Notes under the pieces: generated by a model
Databases searched by the model: none
The model's input: only the letters and a program-made list of their open reading frames with translations
What the model was told of the DNA's origin: nothing
Program-made: the position numbers and the translations under genes
Assembly: GCA_031265155.1 (NCBI GenBank)
Contig: JAISDB010000033.1
Coordinates: forward strand, 1 to 43,041
Length of the DNA: 43,041 nucleotides
Source of the DNA: Prevotellaceae bacterium
GTDB taxonomy: Bacteria > Bacteroidota > Bacteroidia > Bacteroidales > UBA932
Reading direction: 5' to 3'
Part shown: one piece after another, positions 10,453-19,492 of the stretch
Layout: the number at the start of each line of letters is the position of its first letter
Position numbering within the stretch: position 1 is the stretch's first letter

Positions 10453-11388
10453 TCAATGAACGACTATATTCTGCTTTCCATTTTCTGTCATCCAGCGGAT
10501 TAGTTTATCTTTCCTCATTTTGTTGCGATCAATAAATCTTATATCCAATTCCTTTAATGTTTTTATTTCCGATAAAAAATAAAACCGTTCTGCTTTCAAT
10601 CCGGCACCGATACTGCACAGTTTTATCTTTTCCGGTTTGGGTATGGTTTTAAGTATTTCGGGATTTTCCCATGATTTCATGTGATTTAATTCCAGTTCTC
10701 TCAAATTTGTTAAATTATTCATTGCGGGCAATGCCTTCAGCTTTATTGCATGTAATTTTATTTTTTTTACATGTTCAAACTCTTTTATTGAATCTATATT
10801 TTTCAGGCGCTGTATTGCTATTATGCTTATGTCTTCCAGAGATGGCTTGTTTAATAATGAAAAATTGTTTGTGGACAGGCAACTGTCAATACATATTCTT
10901 TTCAAGCGATTCAGCGGTTTTATAAAACCGTAATCATTGATTGTTGTCGACAAGTGAAGATATTCCAGATTCGAGCATTTTCCTATTGCCTCCATGTGCC
11001 TTACTGTGCCGCGTACAACAAGTTCTTTTAACTGAACAAACTCATCAATAAACAGCAGGTCGGTTATTCTATTAAATGTGGTAATTTCCAGCGATGTTAT
11101 ATTTTTCATGTTTCTAACCGGAAGCAAATAAGTATTGTTGATACTGTTCAAATGCAGCTTTTTTACATTATTCAGCTTCGACAGTAACAGTAATTCTCTT
11201 TGCGTCAGTATGTAATTGCTGTTATTCGGCGATACGGTTAATACCAAATCGGGACGTTTGCTAAAAGCGTATTCGTTCAAATATTCCAGCTCTGTTGGCT
11301 TATTGTATCCAAACCGGTAATCAATAATTCCGTTTTGTTTTATTTCCTTTATGGTTTCACATATTTTTTCTTTTGTCCATTCATCCAT
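10453..11388 (-). CDS. Leucine-rich-repeat protein, no recognisable signal peptide
   Basis: 311 aa with repeated LxxLxLxxxxN-type units (NNVKKLHLNSINN, NLTNLRELELNHMKS, EIKTLKELDIRFI). Confidence 0.7.
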   Translation of the reverse strand: MDEWTKEKICETIKEIKQNGIIDYRFGYNKPTELEYLNEYAFSKRPDLVLTVSPNNSNYILTQRELLLLSKLNNVKKLHLNSINNTYLLPVRNMKNITSLEITTFNRITDLLFIDEFVQLKELVVRGTVRHMEAIGKCSNLEYLHLSTTINDYGFIKPLNRLKRICIDSCLSTNNFSLLNKPSLEDISIIAIQRLKNIDSIKEFEHVKKIKLHAIKLKALPAMNNLTNLRELELNHMKSWENPEILKTIPKPEKIKLCSIGAGLKAERFYFLSEIKTLKELDIRFIDRNKMRKDKLIRWMTENGKQNIVVH

Positions 11389-11541
11389 AACCGTATGTTT
11401 ATTATTGTTTTAATTTCGGAAATGTTTTTGTAAAATCTGCCTGCGCTTTTTCAACCGGTCATAATGATTAAAGGCGCAGTTATGTTCATCCGATTATTTC
11501 CCATCATGTTTTTTGACATTTTCACCGATACAAAATTAGCA

Positions 11542-11577
11542 AAATTTAATTACAAAACAATAGCAGCAACGATAATT
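11542..11577 (+). repeat. Left copy of 36-bp imperfect direct repeat flanking the RiPP cassette
   Basis: aaatttaattacaaaacaatagcagcaacgataatt; 32/36 identical to 19323-19358, all four differences are A/G. Confidence 0.75.
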
Positions 11578-12373
11578 CGCAAATTCAGGCAGTTAATGCA
11601 GTTTTTATTTTTGCAAATACAGTGTTAACGGAAGTCTTATTTTATACAATGCTTTACGGTTTCGTCAATCGTATTCCCGTTTTTAGTGAATGACGTATAA
11701 TTTGAGGTATAAATCCAGTCGGCGAAGAATTTATTTAAACCATTTATTTTTGTTTAGCGACTGCAAGGATATAACTTTTTATGATAATTTTCTTTTAAAA
11801 TATAACCGTAATTTTTGCTGTTACACAAGAAAATTCATTGTGTTTTAACACTTCTGTGTTTTTTGTAATTGATTGTTTACAAGAAATTTGTAAAATAAAT
11901 TTTAAAAAAATAAATATTTTTTGGATAATTTAAATAAATAAGTATTATATTGGCGAAAAAATAACTTTTTATATGAAAAATTGCTTACAGTTTGATATAT
12001 CATTTTTATTACATAAAACGCTTTATATAAAAACGTCATGCAATTCTCATGTGAACCTCAATCTTTATAAAGATTTCAACATACCGATGGCTGCAAATAA
12101 GAAATTTTGCAGCATTGTACTGTTTGTGCCATGTAAAGTATCGGGATTAGCCTGCCCGATAAAAAACCTTTTTACAGGTAAGAAACACACACTATCAGTT
12201 CCAACATGCAGTATGAACTTAAAAGTAAAAAGGCGGGCAAAGGTAGTATAATTCATTGTTGTATGCAAGCATTAATAATTTAATGAACCTGCACTTGCAT
12301 AAAAAAATACAGGATATTCGATATCCAAGCAGGTGAAAAATCTTAAATATATAAATTAAAAAAAAATAAAATT

Positions 12374-12586
12374 ATGGAAAAGAAATTTTCAATGAATGAC
12401 TTAACTGTCATTAAAGGTTACGAAGCCTTGACGGATAATCAATTGGACTTAGTAAAAGGTGGCATAAGTGCTGGTGCTGCTGATTGTAATTGTGGAAGCG
12501 AAAATCATAATAGAGACGGAGGTAGTTGCACATGCGAAGGAGCGGGCAATACTAATGCCAAGATCGTAAAAACTATATCTAAGTAG
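12374..12586 (+). CDS. RiPP precursor peptide with double-glycine (GG) leader
   Basis: 70 aa: leader MEKKFSMNDLTVIKGYEALTDNQLDLVKGG, core ISAGAADCNCGSENHNRDGGSCTCEGAGNTNAKIVKTISK; directly upstream of a radical SAM/SPASM enzyme and a C39 ABC exporter. Confidence 0.88.
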   Translation: MEKKFSMNDLTVIKGYEALTDNQLDLVKGGISAGAADCNCGSENHNRDGGSCTCEGAGNTNAKIVKTISK

Positions 12587-12602
12587 TAATAATAATTTTG
12601 TG

Positions 12603-12634
12603 TATGATGCAACTCAAGTAAAAGTTGCATCATA
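12603..12634 (+). promoter_or_regulatory. Perfect 12-bp stem-loop between precursor and radical SAM gene
   Basis: TATGATGCAACT (12603-12614) / AGTTGCATCATA (12623-12634), 8-nt loop CAAGTAAA; no following T-run. Confidence 0.8.
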
Positions 12635-13998
12635 TGCAAAATTTAAATCAGTGTTATATGAGTTTAACAGTATCAAAATATACTTATTTTTTTGAATCTT
12701 CAAAAAATAAATATTTGGCATATAATTCATGTTCCAATAGTTTTTTAAAATTAAGTAAAGATTTGTTCAATTATATTGTAGAATGTAAAATTACACCTGG
12801 ATTAATTGGAAATATAAGTGATGATGTCCTTAAAATGCTTACGGATAATAAAATTCTAGTTAATGAAAATGGAGATGAAAAATTTGTTCAGGAATTGAAA
12901 TTTAAAACCAATATGGCTACATATTCTCAAAATAATATAGGGTTGACAATTGCTCCTACAAACGAATGTAATTTTAGATGCCCTTATTGCTTTGAAGAAA
13001 ATAAAAAGTCTGTAAGCATGACTGACAAAACCATAGATGATTTGATTGCATTTATAGAGAGCCACAAAAATGCAAAAACTATGGGTATAACATGGTATGG
13101 AGGCGAACCTTTGTTAGCTTTCGATAACATAAAAAAAATTTTAGAAAAATTGAAATCCTTATCTGTTGAGTTAAAATATCACGGTATTGTGACCAACGGT
13201 TATTATTTTACCGATGAGGTTATTGATTTTTTTAATGAAAATAATTTATATCATATACAAATAACTTTTGATGGAAACAGGGAAAGACACAATAAGTTAA
13301 GACGGGATAAAGATACACGGCAGGGATCTTATGATGTAATACTTGCAAATGCAGATAAAATATTGGAACGTATGCCGAAAACATTTTTATCAATACGCGT
13401 GAATATAGACAAAACAAATTCAAATGATTATATCGAAACTGCAAAATACCTGAAAGAACGCTGGAAAGATCATAAAAATTTTGAAGTTTACCCCGGAATA
13501 CTTAGAATAGATAACGAAGATAAGACTGATATAGGTGGCAATGCTATGAAACATGACGATATTGCAAATTTTCTTTTAGGATTGGCAAATGAATCAAAAA
13601 TTTATTATGATAGTTATTATCCTGAGTTTTCGTCAAAAGTATGCTCTGCAACAAATATAAATTCATACATTATAGGAGCCGAAGGCGAAATATATAAATG
13701 CTGGAACGACCTTACCGACCCCAATAAAATCATAGGTTATATTGATAAAAATGAATTTACAAATCCTGGGGTATTTTATGACTATGTAATATCTTGTAAA
13801 TGGCATGAAGACAATGATTGCGTGAAATGTTTCTTTTTACCTACGTGTCACGGGGGATGTGCTTGGTATAAATGTAGAAACTTGAAAGAAAATGGAAGAT
13901 ATAATTTATGTGAAGTATTTAATGATGAAGAATGCTTACGAAAATGCCTGGAAATATATTATGACAGAAAAACAGAACAAAAAAGTAAACAGATATGA
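12634..13998 (+). CDS. Radical SAM/SPASM peptide maturase
   Basis: CNFRCPYC radical SAM motif, YGGEPLL, and a full SPASM pattern (C-x13-G-x4-C ... CVKCFFLPTCHGGC = Cx2Cx5Cx3C ... C). Track start 12625 is TTG; ATG at 12634 or 12658 more likely. Confidence 0.92.
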   Translation: MQNLNQCYMSLTVSKYTYFFESSKNKYLAYNSCSNSFLKLSKDLFNYIVECKITPGLIGNISDDVLKMLTDNKILVNENGDEKFVQELKFKTNMATYSQNNIGLTIAPTNECNFRCPYCFEENKKSVSMTDKTIDDLIAFIESHKNAKTMGITWYGGEPLLAFDNIKKILEKLKSLSVELKYHGIVTNGYYFTDEVIDFFNENNLYHIQITFDGNRERHNKLRRDKDTRQGSYDVILANADKILERMPKTFLSIRVNIDKTNSNDYIETAKYLKERWKDHKNFEVYPGILRIDNEDKTDIGGNAMKHDDIANFLLGLANESKIYYDSYYPEFSSKVCSATNINSYIIGAEGEIYKCWNDLTDPNKIIGYIDKNEFTNPGVFYDYVISCKWHEDNDCVKCFFLPTCHGGCAWYKCRNLKENGRYNLCEVFNDEECLRKCLEIYYDRKTEQKSKQI

Positions 13999-16319
13999 AA
14001 AAACAAATATTTATATTAATTGCGTTATTGTTTGCTGTAAGTGCAAGCGCACAAACAATAATCGGAACAGTGGTTGACGAAAGTTCAAAGCCTTTGGAAA
14101 TGGTAAATATTGTTTTGTTCACAGCAGACAGCGTTTTTATTGAAGGTACAACAACCGATAAATCAGGAAAATTTATTTTGCAAAAAGGCAACGAAACATT
14201 AAATCGACTTACGCTTAGTTACACAGGCTATCAAATAAAAACAATAAACGTAACTCATGGTAATGTTGGTGAAATTATTATTTTATCCGATACGCTGGCT
14301 TTGAAGGAAGCTGTTGTAATTGGTAGCAATACAATATTTAAGGATGGAAAACGAATAGTGCATCCGACATCAGAGCAAATTGCAAAATCGGCAAACGGTT
14401 TCATTTTACTTGATAATATGCGATTACCTCGCTTGAATGTTGATATTATACAAAATTCTATTTCTGTACATGGCGGTGGTAAAGTTGCACTACTTATAAA
14501 TGGGCGAGAGGCCGAACGTGAGGAAATAATTGCATTGGATTCTAAAACAATAAAAAATGTTGAATATTCTGATATTCCTACTGCCCGCTTTGCAGATGCT
14601 TCTGTCATTCTTAATTTTATCGTGGAGCAACCGGTAAAAGGTGGTTCTTTTCTTGCCGATTTGACAAACGGACTGACAATGATTTACGGCGAAGATATTT
14701 TTTCTTTAAAACTTTATAATGGAGCCTCCCAATTTTCGGTATGGTATATGCCTCAATTCAGAGATTTAAAATCACAGTGGCGGGAAAATGAAGAAACATT
14801 TCATCTTGCAGGAGGAACTGTAAATCGCAAAGAATTGGGAGAACCTGCACGATTCAGATATTTAATGAATAATATCAGATTACGTTACAATTACTTTAAA
14901 AATGACAGAATGTTTGATGTATCGCTGTCGGGAGAAATAACAAATTTTCCCAACGACGATTTCAGAAGTCAATCGGTAACAAGTACAAGTTTGGATACAT
15001 TATTCATGACAGATAATTCACGAAATACAGAATTTACTCCCCGTTTGCGTCTTTATTATCAGGAACCTTTGGGCAAAAATCAATTTTTATATGCAAGCAT
15101 TTCTGGAGGATATTATAAGCGAAATTACAAGCGCGATTATCAGGAAGTTCTACAAAATAATGCAATAGAAAACTATTTCTATTCGGATGTTGACGAAAAA
15201 CAGCAAATATATAATGCATCTTTAACTTACGAAAATACTATTAATTTTGCAAAATCGGGATGGGCACTCAGCATTGATGGTGATATCAGGCATAATTACA
15301 GTACAACAAAAAATATCTACAATAATGTTATAAGAAATACCTCCACAGAAATAGATATACATACAAGTCGAATAGGCGCATCGGCATCATTATCAAAAAA
15401 CAGATCTCATTATTATCTTGGAGGCGTTTTATATAGAAATTATCATTCTGTTGATGATATAAATATTGCAAATTATAATCTTTATATTGGAGCTTCGGCC
15501 CGGCAAGCGCTTTCCGAAAAAAGCAGCCTGTACGCATATGTTATGATTTCATCCAATCAAAGTCCATCTTTATCTTACTTAAGTAATGTTGACCAATTTA
15601 TTGATTCATTGCAAATACGACGTGGAAATCCTAATCTTGTTAATCCTAAATATCATAAAATAAGTGCATCGTATGAATTTGAAACACCTAAATTGTTTTT
15701 TACTCTTGAGACAAGGTATTCATACACGGCAAAGCCAATAATGGAAACATCATTTTTGGAAAATAATTATATTATACGGACAGTTGAAAATCATAAAAAT
15801 TTCAAAAATTTTGTTGCTGATATTTATATGAATACCGACAAATTGTGGAATTTTCTTTCGTTTAATATTTATGCAGGAATATCAGTGTATGCAAGTAATG
15901 GAAATACATACAAACACACTAAAAATATCTTTTTTGCACGTGGTAGAGTTAACTTTTTTTACAAAAAATGGCAATTGACATACCAAATTTGGAATAAAAT
16001 AGACGATGACCTCTGGGGTGAAACTTTAACACAGGGAGAAGGTGGAGATAAGATTACTCTGTTTTATGTAACACCAAAATTCTATATAGGAATTGGCTGT
16101 TTTAATCCTGTATTTGCGCAAAGCCGTATGAATACTCAGATAAATCATTCATCAGTTGCTCCATACAAACGCTATGAATACATGGACAATTTCAAACGCA
16201 GTAAGGGTATTTTCGTGAGATTCGTAAAAACATTCAAATGGGGACAACAAAAAGCAGATGCAAGCATTAATGCAACAGATGAAAAAACAGAATCGGCAAT
16301 TCTGAAAGGAAAGAAATGA
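13995..16319 (+). CDS. TonB-dependent-receptor-like outer membrane beta-barrel protein in RiPP operon
   Basis: 774 aa; signal peptide, carboxypeptidase-regulatory-like domain (IIGTVVDESSKPLEMVNIVLF), repeated beta-strand-rich segments; ATGA start/stop overlap with the radical SAM gene. Confidence 0.85.
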   Translation: MKKQIFILIALLFAVSASAQTIIGTVVDESSKPLEMVNIVLFTADSVFIEGTTTDKSGKFILQKGNETLNRLTLSYTGYQIKTINVTHGNVGEIIILSDTLALKEAVVIGSNTIFKDGKRIVHPTSEQIAKSANGFILLDNMRLPRLNVDIIQNSISVHGGGKVALLINGREAEREEIIALDSKTIKNVEYSDIPTARFADASVILNFIVEQPVKGGSFLADLTNGLTMIYGEDIFSLKLYNGASQFSVWYMPQFRDLKSQWRENEETFHLAGGTVNRKELGEPARFRYLMNNIRLRYNYFKNDRMFDVSLSGEITNFPNDDFRSQSVTSTSLDTLFMTDNSRNTEFTPRLRLYYQEPLGKNQFLYASISGGYYKRNYKRDYQEVLQNNAIENYFYSDVDEKQQIYNASLTYENTINFAKSGWALSIDGDIRHNYSTTKNIYNNVIRNTSTEIDIHTSRIGASASLSKNRSHYYLGGVLYRNYHSVDDINIANYNLYIGASARQALSEKSSLYAYVMISSNQSPSLSYLSNVDQFIDSLQIRRGNPNLVNPKYHKISASYEFETPKLFFTLETRYSYTAKPIMETSFLENNYIIRTVENHKNFKNFVADIYMNTDKLWNFLSFNIYAGISVYASNGNTYKHTKNIFFARGRVNFFYKKWQLTYQIWNKIDDDLWGETLTQGEGGDKITLFYVTPKFYIGIGCFNPVFAQSRMNTQINHSSVAPYKRYEYMDNFKRSKGIFVRFVKTFKWGQQKADASINATDEKTESAILKGKK

Positions 16320-18502
16320 AATTTATCAAACAACAGGATGCAATGGATTGCGGCGCAACCTGCCTGCAAATGGTAGCGCAGCATTACGGACGCAGTTATT
16401 CGCTCGAAACTTTGCGTACATATTCATGCATCGGCAGGGATGGCGTTTCGTTGCTTGGCATAAGCAGAGCGGCAGAACGTACGGGCTTTCGCACTGTCGG
16501 CGGGCGTTTTACATTTGAAACTCTTGCGCAAAAGGCAATATTGCCGTGCATAGTTCACTGGGAGCAAAATCATTTTGTTGTTGTGTATAAAATAAAAAAG
16601 CATCAGGGAAAATATATTATTTATGTTGCCAACCCGGGCAGCGGTTTGCTTAAATATTCACAGGAAGAATTTTGTTCGCACTGGTTAAGTACAAAAACGC
16701 AGGGCGAAGACAAAGGCATTGTGCTGCTGCTTGAGCCATCCAATACTTTTTATGAAACACAAGGAGAAGTTATTATAAATAAACGAATAAAATTTCTCGG
16801 TAAGTATTTTCTAAAATACAAACGCTTTTTTGTTCAGCTTGCATTGGGCTTATTGCTCGGCAGTCTGCTGCAACTTGTATTTCCGTTTCTAACACAGGCA
16901 ATTGTCGATACGGGTATCACAGGCAAGGATTTAGGTTTTATATGGCTTGTACTCATTGCTCAGCTTATGTTGCTGTTTAGCCGTACGGTTATAGATTTTT
17001 TACGCCGTCGCATATTGCTGCACATAAGTACTCGCATAAACATTTCGTTAATTTCCGATTTTTTGATAAAATTAATGAAATTGCCAATGAAATTTTTCGA
17101 CACCAAACTTCTTGGCGATTTGTTGCAGCGTATCGACGACCACAATCGCATAGAGCGTTTTCTTACGGCGCAAACTCTCAGTCTTTTGTTTTCGGTATTC
17201 AGTTTTTTGATTTTTGGAATAGTACTGTTAATATACAGTGTAAAAATATTTTTGGTTTTTCTTGCAGGCAGTATTCTATACGGCGTGTGGATTATGGTTT
17301 TTCTAAGAAAGCGCAGAATACTGGATTATAAATATTTTGAACAGCAGGCAAAAAATCGCAGTGTAGTATATCAGTTAATAAACGGCATGCAGGAAATAAA
17401 ACTTCAAGGCTGCGAACAACGCAAACGCTGGGAATGGGAAGATGTACAGGCTGATTTGTTTGACGTAAATATGCAATCGCTGTCGCTGCAGCAAAATCAG
17501 GAAGCGGGAAGCATTTGTATAAACGAATTTAAAAATATAATTATTACCGTACTTGCAGCTGCATCTGTTATCAGCGGAGAGCTTACGCTTGGAATGATGC
17601 TTGCGGTGCAATATATCATAGGTCAGCTAAACAGTCCTGTAGAGCAGATAATGAGTTTTGTGTACCAATGGCAGGATGTAAGCATAAGTCTTGAGCGAAT
17701 GACAGAAATACATACGCGAAAAAACGAAGAGAATGAATTTAGAAATGTAACCGCCATAAAAAATAACGGTATTTCAATAGAAAATCTTTATTTCAAATAC
17801 AGCGGTACAACTGTTGATTACGTTTTGAAAAATATTAACATACACATTCCACAGTCAAAAATCACGGCTGTTGTAGGAGCAAGCGGCAGCGGTAAAACTA
17901 CGCTTGTGAAACTTCTTTTAGGTTATTACAGCCCAAACGAAGGAAAAATAAATATCGGCGATGATGATCTCGAAAATATTAATCTTATGTGGTGGCGAAA
18001 GGAATGTGGCGCGGTGATGCAGGATGGCTATCTGTTTTCCGAATCGGTTGCGCGCAACATAGCTGTTTCGGAAGATGAAATAAATTTGGAAAAATTACGC
18101 GAAGCAGCACAAATTGCAAATATCGCCGATTATATAGAAACATTGCCATTGGGCTATAATACTGTTATCGGTCAGGATGGACAGGGAATAAGTCAGGGAC
18201 AGCGGCAACGCATTCTTATTGCACGCGCTGTTTATAAAAATCCTCAATTTTTATTTTTCGACGAAGCTACAAACGCACTCGATGCATATAATGAAAAGGT
18301 TATAATTGAAAACCTGAACAGATTTTATAAAAATAAAACTGTTGTGATTGTTGCGCATCGATTAAGCACTGTGAAAAATGCAGACCGGATAATAGTTCTG
18401 GATAAAGGCGAAATTGTTGAATGTGGAACTCACGAAGAGCTTGTATTATTAAAAGGAAAATACTATGAGCTTGTGAAAAATCAATTGGAATTAGGAAATT
18501 AA
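16316..18502 (+). CDS. Peptidase C39-containing ABC transporter (PCAT), peptide processing and export
   Basis: N-terminal C39 domain (QQDAMDCGATCLQMVAQHYG), TM domain, NBD with Walker A GASGSGKTT, signature SQGQRQR, Walker B FLFFDEATNALD; ATGA overlap with upstream gene. Confidence 0.95.
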   Translation: MKFIKQQDAMDCGATCLQMVAQHYGRSYSLETLRTYSCIGRDGVSLLGISRAAERTGFRTVGGRFTFETLAQKAILPCIVHWEQNHFVVVYKIKKHQGKYIIYVANPGSGLLKYSQEEFCSHWLSTKTQGEDKGIVLLLEPSNTFYETQGEVIINKRIKFLGKYFLKYKRFFVQLALGLLLGSLLQLVFPFLTQAIVDTGITGKDLGFIWLVLIAQLMLLFSRTVIDFLRRRILLHISTRINISLISDFLIKLMKLPMKFFDTKLLGDLLQRIDDHNRIERFLTAQTLSLLFSVFSFLIFGIVLLIYSVKIFLVFLAGSILYGVWIMVFLRKRRILDYKYFEQQAKNRSVVYQLINGMQEIKLQGCEQRKRWEWEDVQADLFDVNMQSLSLQQNQEAGSICINEFKNIIITVLAAASVISGELTLGMMLAVQYIIGQLNSPVEQIMSFVYQWQDVSISLERMTEIHTRKNEENEFRNVTAIKNNGISIENLYFKYSGTTVDYVLKNINIHIPQSKITAVVGASGSGKTTLVKLLLGYYSPNEGKINIGDDDLENINLMWWRKECGAVMQDGYLFSESVARNIAVSEDEINLEKLREAAQIANIADYIETLPLGYNTVIGQDGQGISQGQRQRILIARAVYKNPQFLFFDEATNALDAYNEKVIIENLNRFYKNKTVVIVAHRLSTVKNADRIIVLDKGEIVECGTHEELVLLKGKYYELVKNQLELGN

Positions 18503-18505
18503 TTT

Positions 18506-19171
18506 ATGTCGAATGAAGATAAAAACATAGAATTGCGAAGTGAAAAAGTGCGAAATATTACAGGTAAAATTCCGCCTGTGCTTGTTCGTTACGGTATAAC
18601 TGTTGTTGCAACAGTATTGCTTGCGCTTTTTGCAATTTCCATAATTATCCCTTATCGCGAAACCATTAATCTGTCAGTTACAATTCATGGCGAACCTGAT
18701 GCCGGCTTAATAAAATCGCCTGTTGATGGTAAAGTTATAATTGATACTAATGTTAATGACAGGGAAAACACCGCAATAGCTTATATACAAAGCAAAAACA
18801 AGATTTATCCTGTATATGCCGATAAAACGGGAAGTATTGTCTTTTCGGTAAAAAACGGACAGTTTGTTGAAAAAGATGATGTGATTTTTATAATTATTTC
18901 TGACGATAATTATGAATTATATGGCATTGCAGATATAACGGACAAAGATGATGCAAACAAAATAAAAACAGGTCAAATCGTAAATATAAATATTTACAGC
19001 GACAAAACTATACAGGGTATCGTATCCGATATATACGCAGTTAATTCAGGGAAAACCGAATACAGATTGAAAATAAGTATAGCTGAGACAGATTATATTT
19101 ACCTGAATTCAAAATATAAAGGGACTGTTGTTGTTGCTGAAAAAACCGTATTTCGTAAAATATTCAAATAA
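18506..19171 (+). CDS. Short HlyD-like membrane-fusion/adaptor protein
   Basis: 221 aa; one N-terminal TM, barrel-sandwich/lipoyl-like segments (GLIKSPVDGKVIID, DKTGSIVFSVKNGQFVEKDDVIFII); starts 3 nt after the exporter stop. Confidence 0.8.
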   Translation: MSNEDKNIELRSEKVRNITGKIPPVLVRYGITVVATVLLALFAISIIIPYRETINLSVTIHGEPDAGLIKSPVDGKVIIDTNVNDRENTAIAYIQSKNKIYPVYADKTGSIVFSVKNGQFVEKDDVIFIIISDDNYELYGIADITDKDDANKIKTGQIVNINIYSDKTIQGIVSDIYAVNSGKTEYRLKISIAETDYIYLNSKYKGTVVVAEKTVFRKIFK

Positions 19172-19322
19172 GAATATTTACACAAAAATATAATCAAATT
19201 ACCGGTTTTTGTATCCGTTTTGGCATTGCCGATTATATATGTATTTCATGCAATATGTGATTATAAATGTTTGATTTTCAGAGTATATTATTCATCAAAA
19301 ACCATACTTAATCAGCAATGCC

Positions 19323-19358
19323 AAATTTAGTTACAAAACGATGGCAGCAACGGTAATT
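19323..19358 (+). repeat. Right copy of 36-bp imperfect direct repeat flanking the RiPP cassette
   Basis: aaatttagttacaaaacgatggcagcaacggtaatt; 32/36 identity with 11542-11577. Confidence 0.75.
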
Positions 19359-19414
19359 TAATACTTGAATCCGCGCAAATATTTTACAAAACGGGGAAAT
19401 TGAAAATTTTCATG

Positions 19415-19422
19415 TAAATTTG
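19415..19422 (+). promoter_or_regulatory. -7 promoter element TAAATTTG upstream of gltX
   Basis: Matches TAnnTTTG consensus, ~70 bp upstream of start; shares TCATGTAAATTTGC context with metF upstream region. Confidence 0.45.
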
Positions 19423-19492
19423 CATTTGGTATTTCATTTATAAAAATAATAATAAACAGTAATTCAAATTATTACAAAAACAGCAATAGAAA

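Noticed and set aside
11973-12251. 92-aa + strand ORF (and overlapping 67-aa - strand ORF 12065..12268) just upstream of the RiPP precursor, considered as a second precursor or regulator
   Set aside because: No GG leader, no recognisable domain, and both strands are open over the same interval, as expected in chance ORFs of an AT-rich intergenic region. Small hairpins there are too weak to call.
16316-18502. Possibility that the exporter NBD is degenerate because the signature reads SQGQRQR instead of LSGGQ
   Set aside because: Walker A, Q-loop and Walker B are intact, and SQGQ-type signatures are, to my knowledge, common in this exporter family.
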